The notes beneath the pieces were generated by a model that was not told where the DNA came from, searched no databases, and worked only from the letters and a program-made list of their open reading frames with translations. Of a DNA stretch of 64,000 nt, positions 28,848-38,047 are shown in pieces. A program made the position numbers and the translations under genes. Within the stretch, counting starts at the first letter, position 1. Every line of letters starts with the position of its first letter. This DNA comes from Salipaludibacillus sp. CUR1 (GTDB lineage: Bacteria; Bacillota; Bacilli; Bacillales; Salisediminibacteriaceae): assembly GCF_021028955.1 (NCBI RefSeq), contig NZ_JAIWPE010000039.1, positions 46,805 through 110,804 of the forward strand. Reading direction: 5' to 3'.

Positions 28848-29105
28848 ATGGAATTTAAAAACTGGTCAGCAAGCCTGGAACACGGTGAATATGCTAAAGA
28901 CCGCGCTCTTGTAATCAGACACGCGATTGAAGCGATTGACGAAACAGCGGAAGGCTTTTATGTAAATCTTGTTACCCCTGATGTGTTTGGCAATCCCGCT
29001 GACTATCTTTTATCTGTAATTAAAGATAAATACGGCGATGCCATTGAAGCAAAGTACATCGACCAATGCGGCTGCGGCGGATATGTTTTGAGGGTTTTTA
29101 AATGA
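28848..29105 (+). CDS. CGCGG-motif small protein (putative rSAM-modified RiPP precursor family)
   Basis: An 85-residue acidic protein with the C-terminal motif DQCGCGGYVLRVFK. I recognise this as the pattern of the 'CGCGG family' of putative radical-SAM-modified RiPP proteins; the assignment comes from memory of the motif, not a search. The body is globular rather than leader-like. A GGGAGGC site precedes the ATG by 8 nt. No radical SAM or peptide-maturation gene is encoded in this window. It is divergent from the ykoF riboswitch and convergent with ectD. Confidence 0.72.
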   Translation: MEFKNWSASLEHGEYAKDRALVIRHAIEAIDETAEGFYVNLVTPDVFGNPADYLLSVIKDKYGDAIEAKYIDQCGCGGYVLRVFK

Positions 29106-29210
29106 AATGAAGTTCGTTGAAATGTTTGCAGACGGATGTAAGCTGCCTGGTTTGCAGCATTACATTATTAAGATTTCTCTGCCAAAAAGTGCTTAAGCCG
29201 TGAACGATCC

Positions 29211-29244
29211 CTAAAAAAACACGCCTGCTCTCAGGCAGGCGTGT
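29211..29244 (-). terminator. Terminator of ectD
   Basis: The ten-bp stem ACACGCCTGC/GCAGGCGTGT has a 6-nt loop and is followed on the minus strand by seven T. It may also stop the convergent CGCGG transcript, although its plus-strand tail is poor. Confidence 0.9.
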
Positions 29245-29256
29245 CCAGTCCTTCTA

Positions 29257-30189
29257 TTAATATTTGCTTGAGTAACTTAAATTTCTGACTGGTTCAATAG
29301 GTTTGACGTTCTCGCGGTTAGCGACGAACTCAGGACGAGGCTCTTTTCCGCTGAACGGCTGTTCCAATTTGTTTTTAATAGAATTATAAACGAAAAAGAC
29401 GTTGCTTCGCGGATATGGCGAAATATTTCCTGCTGACCCGTGCATCGTGTTGGATTCAAACAGAAGCACTGATCCCGCAGGTCCAGTCGCACGGTCAATG
29501 CGGCCGCCAGCCTGTTTGACAAGCCATTCCATACTCTGGTTGTCCGGCACGCCTATTTCCTGCTGCTGCAGGGATGACTTGTAGTTCTCATCAGGCGTTT
29601 CACCTGCAGTGGATACATACCATTTATGGGAGCCCGGTATGAGCATAAGCGGACCATTATATTCGTAGTTATCTGTCAGGATAATAGAACAGCTCAATGC
29701 TCTCATTCGAGGCATGCCGTCTTCCACGTGCCATGTTTCAAAATCAGAGTGCCAATAGAACTCTTTTCCTTTAAAACCTGGTTTAAAGTTAATACGGGAC
29801 TGGTTAATATAAACCTGAGTGCCAAGAATCTGCTCACAAATGTTAACCAGACGCTCATTCTGGGACAGCTTTTCAAAGAAACCACCATCTTTGTGTACTT
29901 CAAAGATCGATCTGATTTCATTACTGCTTGGTTCTTTTATGACCTCATCAGAGTCACGGTCACGGTTGGTGTCCATTGTATATTGAAGCTCTTGTTTCAT
30001 CATATTGAGCTGGGTATCATCGAAGAATTTTTCCAGCATAATATAACCGTTGTCTTCATAAAAGTCCAGTTCACTTTTTGATAAAGGACCTTGCTCATAT
30101 GCCTCTTCGTTATGGATGACCGGGTCTTTTCTTTCAAAAATTGATGCTTTCTCACTTACTCTTGAAGGGTATAAATCTCGTCGTGCCAT
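29257..30189 (-). CDS. ectD: Ectoine hydroxylase EctD
   Basis: A non-heme Fe(II)/2-oxoglutarate dioxygenase that converts ectoine to 5-hydroxyectoine, a compatible solute. The family signature FYWHSDFETWHVEDGMPRMR is present. With the start used here, the iron ligands are His147 and Asp149 plus His250 (SNTMHGSAG), and the 2-oxoglutarate-binding Arg is near 261. Length (310 residues) is normal. The frame opens at 30198, but the ATG at 30189 has the better spacing from AGGAGG. ectABC is not in this window, so EctD is detached here. It indicates salt adaptation. Confidence 0.95.
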   Translation of the reverse strand: MARRDLYPSRVSEKASIFERKDPVIHNEEAYEQGPLSKSELDFYEDNGYIMLEKFFDDTQLNMMKQELQYTMDTNRDRDSDEVIKEPSSNEIRSIFEVHKDGGFFEKLSQNERLVNICEQILGTQVYINQSRINFKPGFKGKEFYWHSDFETWHVEDGMPRMRALSCSIILTDNYEYNGPLMLIPGSHKWYVSTAGETPDENYKSSLQQQEIGVPDNQSMEWLVKQAGGRIDRATGPAGSVLLFESNTMHGSAGNISPYPRSNVFFVYNSIKNKLEQPFSGKEPRPEFVANRENVKPIEPVRNLSYSSKY

Positions 30190-30592
30190 ACCAAACATTC
30201 CTCCTGTAAAATAAACTAAAAATTTTTAAAAATCCTTCACGTTTTACAACTTGCTGATAAACCTCACAACTTTTCCACTGTCCAAAATCTATCATCCTCC
30301 AATCGTTAAATTGTCAGATAATTAGGATATCTTCATCCATCCTCCTCTTTCCACTTGTGATATATATAAAACATAGAACTAGCAAAATAAGACTTATGTC
30401 ACACAATTGGTATAATTGTATTTATAAGGAAATCGGGTCGTTAGTCAGTATATTTTTTACTTCGCCTCAACCTGTCTGTTACTTCAAGGTGTTGTAATAC
30501 GGTTAAAATCAGCTGTTTCTACTCCTCCTCTCTCATCTCCTCGACCGTCTCTTGAATTCATTAAGCCCTCCGAGTTTGCCGCTTTTTCCAGC
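30190..30592. promoter_or_regulatory. ectD upstream region
   Basis: About 400 bp of AT-rich sequence must contain the ectD promoter. I see no unambiguous sigma-A or sigma-B hexamer pair and no coding frame. Confidence 0.35.
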
Positions 30593-30642
30593 TAAAAAAA
30601 ATGACATATTGAATTGTCCAACCATCAATTCAATACGTCATT
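30593..30642 (-). terminator. Terminator of the zinc-ribbon gene
   Basis: The stem AAATGACGTATTGAATTG pairs with CAATTCAATATGTCATTT (one mismatch, about 10-nt loop) and is followed on the minus strand by eight T. It lies 25 nt past the stop of the gene at 30668. Confidence 0.88.
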
Positions 30643-30667
30643 TCACTCTTTGTTCTATCAGTTTTTT

Positions 30668-30871
30668 TTATCTTGTTAAAAAAGTTTTACACTGAGGACA
30701 TAAGGATTTCATATATCCATCTGGAATTTCATGCTCGCACTTGTCACATTTTCTTTTGGAAAATTCGCTGTGACCTTCGATTGCCAAATCTTTTTTTCTT
30801 GAATTTATGATATACATCATCACAACCGCCACTACTGCCAGGAAAAGGATGAACACCAAGAAGCCGGACAT
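30668..30871 (-). CDS. Small membrane protein with C-terminal zinc ribbon
   Basis: A 67-residue protein with an N-terminal transmembrane helix (about 3-24) and a four-cysteine zinc ribbon (CDKCEHEIPDGYMKSLCPQC, about 43-62). The frame stays open to 30967, but the ATG at 30871 is the supported start: GGGAGATGATCTT lies directly before it, and the upstream part is not protein-like. Small membrane-tethered zinc ribbons of this kind are common and uncharacterised. Monocistronic. Confidence 0.75.
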   Translation of the reverse strand: MSGFLVFILFLAVVAVVMMYIINSRKKDLAIEGHSEFSKRKCDKCEHEIPDGYMKSLCPQCKTFLTR

Positions 30872-31082
30872 AAGATCATCTCCCTGTATTTTAATCACTT
30901 GCCCCACAGAATGACTACTGCCTCCCAATGACCCAAATCCAACCCGCCACTCCCCCCCTTTCGTCAAAAAATAAGGCCATCAATTTCCTATTCCCTGCCA
31001 ATTAATTTGTTAAACATTTCACAAGGTATTTTTGGAAGATAAGTCTTTTTCGCCGGGATATAGTATTATAGGCAAATCAGTC

Positions 31083-31388
31083 AGGTGATTTTTGATAAAA
31101 ATGCGGGGAAGTTTTTTACTAGAGAGTCAGATAAGAATTATTCAAAGTAACTGATAGAAGGGGGAAATTCGGCGATTGATTCTGTTTTTCGCTGATAGAA
31201 TCATTTTTCCGCTGATAGAATAGGATTTTCGCTGATTGAACCCACATTTTCGCCGATAGGAACCGCATTTTCGCTGATAGAGGCACAATTACACCCATTT
31301 AATTTAATTTTCAACCGATTGAAAAGCACCCGCCTTGAAATGACTGCCTTTATCTTTGCCAAAATCAATCTTCTTTAACTGCAAAAGC
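31083..31388 (+). repeat. Dispersed intergenic element, copy 3, with a ~6-unit repeat array
   Basis: It is homologous over both flanks to the element at 672-930. The array at 31168-31282 contains about six TTTTCGCTGATAGAA-type units (20-22 bp apart), against three in copy 1, so the array has expanded or contracted while the flanks were kept. It lies between the zinc-ribbon gene and the terminator of the YckD-like gene. Confidence 0.82.
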
Positions 31389-31438
31389 AAAAAAACCGAA
31401 CAAATCATATCACAAACGATTTGTTCGGCCCCCTTAAT
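31389..31438 (-). terminator. Terminator of the YckD-like gene
   Basis: The stem CCGAACAAATC/GATTTGTTCGG has a loop of about 21 nt and is followed on the minus strand by seven T. It lies 23 nt past the stop at 31461. Confidence 0.88.
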
Positions 31439-31460
31439 AATTACTTGCAGCCTCTTAACG

Positions 31461-31787
31461 TTAATTATCCTGTTTTTCGCTGTGGTGCGGGCGCTCCCAG
31501 TTAGGTATGAAACCGTTCTGTTCCAGTTCTTTATAAGCCCGTTCAAAGTGAGCAATAATCTGCTCTCCTTTTTCTTTAGTAAGAACGTTAAATTCCACAT
31601 ATTTGTTCACGATGTCCTTCTGTTTATTAAATGCTTCCCTATGAAGGGCCCCCATTTCCTTCTGCTGCTCCTCTGTTAATGTCACGTCCCTGTTAAAGCC
31701 TTCAGCGCCGGCCTCTGCGGGTATAAAAGCGGCAGTTCCTGCCACCAGAAATACTGCAGCCATTGCAGCTAACCAAAATGTTCGCAT
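31461..31787 (-). CDS. DUF2680 family exported protein (YckD-like)
   Basis: A 108-residue secreted protein. A signal peptide (about residues 1-28, cleavage likely after AEA or AGA) is followed by the DUF2680 pattern LTEEQQKEMGALHREAFNKQKDIVNKYVEFNVLTKEKGEQI, then a His/Pro-rich tail. An AAAGGAGAAG site precedes the ATG. Family function unknown. About 160 bp upstream lies an unusual multi-stem element (31948-32048) that may belong to its leader. Confidence 0.85.
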   Translation of the reverse strand: MRTFWLAAMAAVFLVAGTAAFIPAEAGAEGFNRDVTLTEEQQKEMGALHREAFNKQKDIVNKYVEFNVLTKEKGEQIIAHFERAYKELEQNGFIPNWERPHHSEKQDN

Positions 31788-31947
31788 GCTTATCTTCTCC
31801 TTTACTTACAATTTGGTCATAGCTTGTGCAAGAGCTCCCAGGTTATACTTTTTCCGCTGACTTTTCCCTTATCTCGCTACAAACGGCCAGCCTTGCCCCT
31901 TTTAAATCTTTGCTTATCGGCCGGTTCACTCCAGTAAAGCCTTACAC

Positions 31948-32048
31948 CACAGTCATAAGTGCAACATCGTCGCAAGGGATCTTCGGCTAACCCCTTCACG
32001 TCCTGTGAAAACGCCGAAGTCACCACATCCGTGTGGAAGTTCACTGTG
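31948..32048 (-). ncRNA. Candidate structured RNA or structured intergenic element
   Basis: Nested inverted repeats form a multibranch fold. The closing stem is CACAGT/ACTGTG (31948-31953 with 32043-32048). An inner stem CTTCGGC/GCCGAAG (31981-31987 with 32013-32019) is capped by TTCAC/GTGAA (31995-31999 with 32005-32009), and a separate stem CCACA/TGTGG lies at 32023-32036. All pairings are perfect. It lies between the purD terminator and the YckD-like gene. No known RNA family is recognised; it could equally be DNA-level repeat debris. Confidence 0.4.
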
Positions 32049-32110
32049 TTTTCTTTACCCGAAAACTCCCATTAACTTCAAACACCAGCCAGGCCGCCAC
32101 CTCCCCACAC

Positions 32111-32140
32111 CAAAAAACCCCACCTTGCAAAAAGGTGGGG
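32111..32140 (-). terminator. Terminator of the pur operon
   Basis: The stem CCCCACCTT/AAGGTGGGG is followed on the minus strand by six T. It lies 11 nt past the purD stop. Confidence 0.92.
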
Positions 32141-32151
32141 CTGCGGTTTCT

Positions 32152-33453
32152 CTATTTTAACTGATGAGCGATGTCTTTCCGGTAAAAAAGGCCGTTCCAC
32201 GTTCCACGATTTAAGGAGGCGTACGTGCTTTCCAGCGCTCCGGTTAAATCAGGGGCCAAGGTTGACAGCAGCAGCACACGTCCCCCGTTTGTCTGCCACT
32301 GCTGCGAGCTTACTCCTCCGCCAGTCAGCTTTTCTGTCTCAGCCTTTTTACTGCCGGCATGGAACCACCGCTGCTTGTCTGGATCAGCAACATCAGGCAA
32401 ATCAAACGGTATGCCTTTTTCGTAGCTTCCCGGATATCCTTCCGAAGCAAGAACGACTCCGACACAGGCTTCGTCTGTCCACTCCAGTTCAGGCTCTTCC
32501 CCTGACAGGACACGATCAATAACCTCGGCCAGATCCGACTTCAGCCTTGGCAGAATGACCTGCGTTTCCGGATCTCCGAAACGGGCATTAAATTCAATCA
32601 CTTTCGCGCCGTTCTCAGTAATCATCAGCCCGCCGTAAAGGATGCCTGTAAATGGCACACCCTCATCTGCCATAGCCTCTGCCATTGGGCGCAGTACGGT
32701 CTCTTCCGCTTTCTTGAGCCACTCCCCGTCCAGGTGAGGGACAGGCGAATAGGCACCCATCCCTCCGGTGTTAGGTCCGGTGTCTCCTTCGAATGCCCGC
32801 TTATGATCCTGCGCTGTCACCATCGGGACAACTTTCCGGCCGTGAACGAACGCCATATAAGACAGTTCTTCGCCGCGCAGACATTCTTCAATGACAACAG
32901 ATTCTCCGGCATCACCGAATTTCCGGTCGCCCATCATCTCATCCAGCGCGTTTAGCGCCTCATCGGCAGTTTCAGCAACCACTACACCTTTACCTGCTGC
33001 CAGACCGTCTGCTTTGACTACGATTGGAGCCCCCACACGCCTGACATAGGCTTTTGCTTCTTCCAGATCTGTAAACGTCTCAAATTCCGCGGTGGGAATG
33101 TTGTATTTTTTCATAATGTCTTTTGCAAACTGCTTGCTGCCTTCGATAGTGGCCGCCGCCTTTGAAGGACCGAAGACTTTAAGCCCTGCTTTTTGAAAAT
33201 CATCCACCAGTCCTGCCACAAGAGGGGCTTCCGGCCCGACCATTGTCAGTCCGACCCCTTCTTTTTGGGCCAAAGAAATGAGCGCGCTGTGGTCGTTCTC
33301 CGGAACCGCCACTGACCGGCAGCCTGGTTCATCGTCAATCGCATCACTGCCTGGTGCCACCAGCACTTCGGACACTTTGTCAGACTGGGCAAATTTCCAG
33401 GCAAGAGCATGTTCCCGGCCGCCGCTGCCTATGACTAACACTTTCATTCCCAT
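32152..33453 (-). CDS. purD: Phosphoribosylamine--glycine ligase
   Basis: A 433-residue ATP-grasp enzyme catalysing step 2 of IMP synthesis: 5-phosphoribosylamine plus glycine plus ATP gives GAR. Visible are the N-terminal GSGGREHALAWK, KADGLAAGKGV (about residue 145), GDTGPNTGGMGAYSP and the metal-binding EFNARFGDPE. Full length. A GAGGGGG site precedes the ATG. It is the last gene of the pur operon, 15 nt after purH. Confidence 0.97.
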   Translation of the reverse strand: MGMKVLVIGSGGREHALAWKFAQSDKVSEVLVAPGSDAIDDEPGCRSVAVPENDHSALISLAQKEGVGLTMVGPEAPLVAGLVDDFQKAGLKVFGPSKAAATIEGSKQFAKDIMKKYNIPTAEFETFTDLEEAKAYVRRVGAPIVVKADGLAAGKGVVVAETADEALNALDEMMGDRKFGDAGESVVIEECLRGEELSYMAFVHGRKVVPMVTAQDHKRAFEGDTGPNTGGMGAYSPVPHLDGEWLKKAEETVLRPMAEAMADEGVPFTGILYGGLMITENGAKVIEFNARFGDPETQVILPRLKSDLAEVIDRVLSGEEPELEWTDEACVGVVLASEGYPGSYEKGIPFDLPDVADPDKQRWFHAGSKKAETEKLTGGGVSSQQWQTNGGRVLLLSTLAPDLTGALESTYASLNRGTWNGLFYRKDIAHQLK

Positions 33454-33468
33454 ACCGCTTTCCCCCTC

Positions 33469-35007
33469 TTAATGCTTAAAGTGACGGACGCCGGTGAATA
33501 CCATGGCAATACCGTACTCATTGGCCATATCAATGGATTCCTGATCCCGCTTCGAACCGCCAGGCTGGATAATACAGCGAATGCCGGCTTTCCCTGCCGC
33601 TTCTACTGTATCGCTCATAGGAAAGAATGCATCTGAAGCCATAACTGATCCTTCAGCTTTTTCACCAGCTTGTTCAATAGCGATTTTAGCTGCGCCGACA
33701 CGGTTCATCTGTCCTGCACCGACACCGATTGTCATATCATCTTTGGCCAGCACAATGGCATTCGATTTCACATGTTTGACTACTTTCCAGGCCATCTTGA
33801 TCTGCTCAAGCTCTAGGTCGGAAGGCTTGCGGTCTGTCGGAATAGTCACTTCCACATCTTCATAGCTGAGCGTGTCCGTTTCCTGCATAAGCGCCCCGCC
33901 TGAAACAGTGGTAATACGCTGCTCAGAAGGCTGGTTCGACGACAGGTTCACGGTTAACAGACGCAGGTTTTTCTTTTCAGTAAGGACAGCCAGAGCCTCT
34001 TTAGAAAAACTCGGCGCGATAATGATTTCAAGGAAAATCTCCTTCATTTTTAAAGCTGTCTCTTTGTCTACCTCGCGGTTACAAGCGATAATACCGCCAA
34101 AAATGGAGGTGGAATCCGCTTCGTACGCTTTTATAAACGCATCATAAATCGTTTCCCCGATGCCTACCCCGCACGGATTCATATGTTTAATTGCCGCTAC
34201 TGCCGGTCCGTTAAAATCACGGATAACCGCGAGAGCCGCATCCGCATCGTTAATATTGTTGTAGGAAAGCTCTTTCCCGTGAAGCTGTTCAGCCCGGGAA
34301 ATAGAGACCGGATTTCCTAATGGACGTTCGTAAAACGCAGCGAGCTGGTGCGGGTTTTCTCCGTAACGGAGCATCTGCTTCCGGTTGTATGTAACAGTCA
34401 GCTTTTCCGGAGCATCTTCCCCTGTATGCTTCGTTAGATACTCTCCTATCAAGGCGTCGTAAGCAGCTGTGTGACGAAACGCTTTAGCTGCCAGCTTACG
34501 TTTCCGTTCAACAGTCAGTTCACCATCGAAATCTTTCAGCTCCTGCAGAACGGCCGGGTAATCTTCCGCATCTACAATGACAGCAACGTCCTGATGATTT
34601 TTAGCGGCTGAACGGATCATTGACGGTCCGCCGATATCAATATTTTCGATAGCATCATCAAATGTGGCATCCGGATTTTCAACCGTTGCCTGGAACGGGT
34701 ATAAGTTAACGATCACAAAATCGATCAGGCCGATGCCCTGCTCGTTAAGGGCTGACATATGTTCCTCATTCTCCCTCACGCCAAGAAGGCCTCCATGAAT
34801 AGCCGGGTGCAAAGTTTTAACCCTTCCATCCATCATTTCAGGAAAACCGGTGACTTCTTCAATGCCGATCACGCTGATGCCTGCTTCTTCAAGAGCCCGT
34901 TTTGTGCCCCCGGTGGAAATCACTTCAACCCCCATGGCATCCAGTTCTTCAATGAACGGGACGATGCCCTGCTTATCTGATACACTTACTAATGCTCGTT
35001 TCTTCAA
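33469..35007 (-). CDS. purH: Bifunctional AICAR formyltransferase/IMP cyclohydrolase
   Basis: A 512-residue bifunctional enzyme for the last two steps to IMP. The N-terminal IMP cyclohydrolase (about 1-195) begins [17 protein letters not shown] and contains the STGGT phosphate loop. The C-terminal AICAR transformylase (about 200-512) contains the catalytic Lys-His of [10 protein letters not shown] and ends with [12 protein letters not shown] and [11 protein letters not shown]. It begins one nucleotide after purN. Full length. Confidence 0.98.
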   Translation of the reverse strand: MKKRALVSVSDKQGIVPFIEELDAMGVEVISTGGTKRALEEAGISVIGIEEVTGFPEMMDGRVKTLHPAIHGGLLGVRENEEHMSALNEQGIGLIDFVIVNLYPFQATVENPDATFDDAIENIDIGGPSMIRSAAKNHQDVAVIVDAEDYPAVLQELKDFDGELTVERKRKLAAKAFRHTAAYDALIGEYLTKHTGEDAPEKLTVTYNRKQMLRYGENPHQLAAFYERPLGNPVSISRAEQLHGKELSYNNINDADAALAVIRDFNGPAVAAIKHMNPCGVGIGETIYDAFIKAYEADSTSIFGGIIACNREVDKETALKMKEIFLEIIIAPSFSKEALAVLTEKKNLRLLTVNLSSNQPSEQRITTVSGGALMQETDTLSYEDVEVTIPTDRKPSDLELEQIKMAWKVVKHVKSNAIVLAKDDMTIGVGAGQMNRVGAAKIAIEQAGEKAEGSVMASDAFFPMSDTVEAAGKAGIRCIIQPGGSKRDQESIDMANEYGIAMVFTGVRHFKH

Positions 35008-35008
35008 T

Positions 35009-35590
35009 TTATCTCACACTCCTCTGCCGTTCTTCGATCACAGTCTGGATCGTTTTTGGATACAAAGCGTGCTCTACTTTCTGAATCTTCCGCTGCACAT
35101 CTTCTTTCGTATCCGTCTCTTCTATTCTAACAGGTTCCTGGGCAATAATAGGACCTGTATCCATTCCTTCATCCACAAAATGGATCGTGACCCCGGAAAT
35201 TTTAACACGGGCGTCAAACGCCTGGCCAATGGCATCAAGTCCTGGAAATGCCGGAAGAAGTGAGGGATGAATGTTGATAATACGCCCTTCATATTCTTTC
35301 AGCAGCGTCCTTCCCACCAGCCTCATATAACCTGCCAGTACCAGAAGCTCAATGCCGCGGGCCCGGAGTTCTTTTAAAATCGCTTCTTCAAACGCCGCTT
35401 TCCCATCAAAGTTTTTCGGCGAAAATGAGAAGACCGGAATACCTGCTGCGGCTGCCCGCTGTTCAGCAAATGCCCCAGGTTTATCGCACACGAGAAGTGA
35501 CACAGAGGCATCGAGGCTTCCTTTCGTACATGCGTCAAGGATCGCCTGAAAATTACTTCCGCTCCCTGACGCAAAGACTGCTATCTTCAT
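35009..35590 (-). CDS. purN: Phosphoribosylglycinamide formyltransferase
   Basis: A 193-residue enzyme that transfers a formyl group from 10-formyl-THF to GAR (step 3). N-terminal [12 protein letters not shown] is the phosphate-binding loop. The catalytic Asn-His pair is in [14 protein letters not shown], and the catalytic Asp is in the [11 protein letters not shown] region. Its ATG overlaps the purM stop by 4 nt, implying translational coupling. Confidence 0.97.
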   Translation of the reverse strand: MKIAVFASGSGSNFQAILDACTKGSLDASVSLLVCDKPGAFAEQRAAAAGIPVFSFSPKNFDGKAAFEEAILKELRARGIELLVLAGYMRLVGRTLLKEYEGRIINIHPSLLPAFPGLDAIGQAFDARVKISGVTIHFVDEGMDTGPIIAQEPVRIEETDTKEDVQRKIQKVEHALYPKTIQTVIEERQRSVR

Positions 35591-36621
35591 ATGTTCAACG
35601 CTCCTTTAAACTGCACACCTTCACCTTGAACGACAGTCCCGATCGTCACCGGCTTCTCTCCTTCTGCTTTCAGTCTTTCCATAACCCCGGATACGTCTGA
35701 TTTCTTTACTGCCATGACGAGGCCGATCCCCATATTAAACGTCGCGAGCATATCTTCATCAGTGAGATTTCCTTTTTCTTTCAGCCATTTGAAAACACCA
35801 GGGACATCCCAGCTGTCCAGGCTGATATCAGCCCCGAGCCCGTCTCCGAGCATACGCGGCACATTTTCCACAAGGCCTCCGCCGGTAATGTGGGCGGCTG
35901 CCCGAACTGCTTCTCCGCCTACGAAAGGCTTTAATGCTTTGACATAAATCCTCGTAGGAGTAAGGAACAGTTCCCCTAATGACTGGCCCCGCTCATCTTT
36001 ATCGGCCCATGACAGACCCGCGTCATTGACAATTTTCCTGACTAATGAAAAGCCGTTACTGTGGACACCGCTCGCAGGAAGGCCAATCAGCACATCTCCT
36101 TCTGCTGTCCGCTCCGGCCCCCATAATTCAGACTTTTCTGCAGCGCCTACGACAAATCCGGCTACATCATATTCATTGGCGTCATACAGCCCCGGCATTT
36201 CCGCCGTTTCCCCGCCTACAAGCGCACACCCTGACTGCCTGCAGCCGTCTGCCACACCTGAAACAATCTGCTCCACCTGAACCGGATCATTTTTTCCGAG
36301 TGCCAGATAATCGAGGAAAAATAACGGTGCCGCGCCCTGGACAATGATGTCATTGACACACATAGCCACTGCATCTACCCCGATGGTGTCATGCTTATTT
36401 ATCTCCTGGGCAATCATCAGCTTCGTACCGACGCCGTCCGTTCCTGAAACGAGCACCGGTTCTTTTAAGTTCAGCAAGGATAAATCGAACAAGCCTCCAA
36501 AGCCCCCCAGTCCGCCTATGACTTCCGGACGCATTGTGGATGCCACATGCTTTTTCATACGGCGGACCCCTTCGTAGCCTGCTTCGATATTTACACCAGC
36601 CGATTCATATGCTTTCGACAC
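35587..36621 (-). CDS. purM: Phosphoribosylformylglycinamidine cyclo-ligase (AIR synthetase)
   Basis: A 344-residue ATP-dependent enzyme forming the imidazole ring (FGAM to AIR, step 5). Motifs: [13 protein letters not shown], the [12 protein letters not shown] nucleotide loop, GGETAEMPG and the C-terminal [12 protein letters not shown]. It overlaps purN by 4 nt and starts one nucleotide after purF. Length is normal. Confidence 0.97.
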   Translation of the reverse strand: MSKAYESAGVNIEAGYEGVRRMKKHVASTMRPEVIGGLGGFGGLFDLSLLNLKEPVLVSGTDGVGTKLMIAQEINKHDTIGVDAVAMCVNDIIVQGAAPLFFLDYLALGKNDPVQVEQIVSGVADGCRQSGCALVGGETAEMPGLYDANEYDVAGFVVGAAEKSELWGPERTAEGDVLIGLPASGVHSNGFSLVRKIVNDAGLSWADKDERGQSLGELFLTPTRIYVKALKPFVGGEAVRAAAHITGGGLVENVPRMLGDGLGADISLDSWDVPGVFKWLKEKGNLTDEDMLATFNMGIGLVMAVKKSDVSGVMERLKAEGEKPVTIGTVVQGEGVQFKGALNI

Positions 36622-36622
36622 G

Positions 36623-38047
36623 TTATTTGCCCCCTAACACTTTATCGTAAGGATGATCTGTTTCCGGAAAAATTTCAGTCGGATACTGGCCTGTAAAACA
36701 GGCAAGGCACTGCCCGCAGTTTTCCATGACTGCCGGTCTTCCAATCCCGGTCATCAGACCGTCCACACTTAAATAAGACAGTGAGTCAGCTCCCATTTCG
36801 TCGCATATCTCCTGCTCAGTCTTGGACGAAGCGATCAACTCGCCTTTCGTCGAAGTATCAATCCCGTAAAAACACGGATTGACGATCGGCGGTGAACTGA
36901 TACGCACATGGACTTCTTTTGCCCCTGCTTCACGAAGCAGCTTGACGATCCGGCGGGCTGTCGTCCCGCGTACAATCGAATCATCGATCATAACGACCCG
37001 TTTACCTTCCACAACCCCTCTGACGGCAGACAGTTTCATTTTCACTCCCTGTTCACGGAGCGCCTGTGAGGGCTGGATGAACGTCCTTCCGACATACCTG
37101 TTTTTTATGAGTCCAAGCTCATACGGAATCCCTGACTCTTCTGCAAAACCGATGGCGGCAGAAATACTCGAATCCGGCACTCCTGTCACCACGTCCGCCT
37201 CAACCGGCGACTCGATGGCCAGCTGTTTGCCGAGATTTTTCCGGGCAGCATGAACGTTAATTTCTTCCAGGTTGCTGTCAGGACGGGCAAAATAGACATA
37301 CTCCATCGAGCAGATCGTCCGTTTCGTTGACGGGGAAAAAGCTTCAATATGGAGCCCCTCATCATCGATCGTAATCAGTTCACCCGGCTGTACCTCTCTA
37401 ACAAACTCGGCGCCGACGATATCAAAGGCGCACGTTTCCGAGGACACGACATAAGCGTCGCCCAGCTTTCCGATTGACAGTGGACGGAGCCCGTTCGGAT
37501 CAAGCGCCACCATCATAAAATCTTCTACAAGAACAGCCAGGGCGTAGGCCCCTTTCACCATTGTCAGCGCATTTTTCACAGAATCTCTGATACTCGGATA
37601 CCCACTCCGCTTAATAAGATGGGCAATGACCTCTGTATCTGACGTGGTTTGGAAAATGCTCCCCTGGTATTCAAGCTGGCGTTTCAGCGCTGACGCATTA
37701 ACCAGATTTCCATTATGGGCAAGAGCAAGACTGCCCGTCTGCGAATTGAACTGGAGCGGCTGGCAGTTAATAAAGTCGCTTCCCCCTGCTGTCGTGTAAC
37801 GGACGTGGCCAATCGCTCCCGACCCCGTCAGCCCGTCCAGAATGTCCGGGTTAAATACCTCATTGACCAGGCCCATCCCCTTATGGATTTTCAGTTTTTC
37901 CCGGTCGGTAACAACGATCCCCGCACCTTCCTGGCCGCGGTGCTGCAAACTGTGAAGGCCGTAATACGTAATATGGGACGCCTCCTCATGCCCCCACACA
38001 CCGAAAACGCCGCACTCCTCATTTAATCCTTTGATTTCAGGTAACAT
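36623..38047 (-). CDS. purF: Amidophosphoribosyltransferase, with cleavable propeptide
   Basis: The first committed enzyme: PRPP plus glutamine gives 5-phosphoribosylamine. With the start at 38047 ([16 protein letters not shown]) there is an 11-residue propeptide and the nucleophilic Cys12 becomes N-terminal after processing, as in B. subtilis. The frame opens at a TTG at 38065 lying in the ribosome-binding region (GGAGAGG), so 38047 is preferred. The PRPP loop [18 protein letters not shown] is present, and the late cysteines (including CGQCLACF) fit the 4Fe-4S cluster seen in Bacillus PurF. The start overlaps purL by 25 nt. Confidence 0.97.
   Translation of the reverse strand: MLPEIKGLNEECGVFGVWGHEEASHITYYGLHSLQHRGQEGAGIVVTDREKLKIHKGMGLVNEVFNPDILDGLTGSGAIGHVRYTTAGGSDFINCQPLQFNSQTGSLALAHNGNLVNASALKRQLEYQGSIFQTTSDTEVIAHLIKRSGYPSIRDSVKNALTMVKGAYALAVLVEDFMMVALDPNGLRPLSIGKLGDAYVVSSETCAFDIVGAEFVREVQPGELITIDDEGLHIEAFSPSTKRTICSMEYVYFARPDSNLEEINVHAARKNLGKQLAIESPVEADVVTGVPDSSISAAIGFAEESGIPYELGLIKNRYVGRTFIQPSQALREQGVKMKLSAVRGVVEGKRVVMIDDSIVRGTTARRIVKLLREAGAKEVHVRISSPPIVNPCFYGIDTSTKGELIASSKTEQEICDEMGADSLSYLSVDGLMTGIGRPAVMENCGQCLACFTGQYPTEIFPETDHPYDKVLGGK

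Noticed and set aside
31304..31600. 98-codon minus-strand frame
   Set aside because: It overlaps the YckD-like gene in another frame and continues through its terminator and the repeat element.
19671..31800. Accessory stretch as a recently acquired genomic island
   Set aside because: It interrupts B. subtilis gene order, but there is no integrase, tRNA, insertion sequence or obvious change in base composition, and the genes look like normal Bacillaceae genes.
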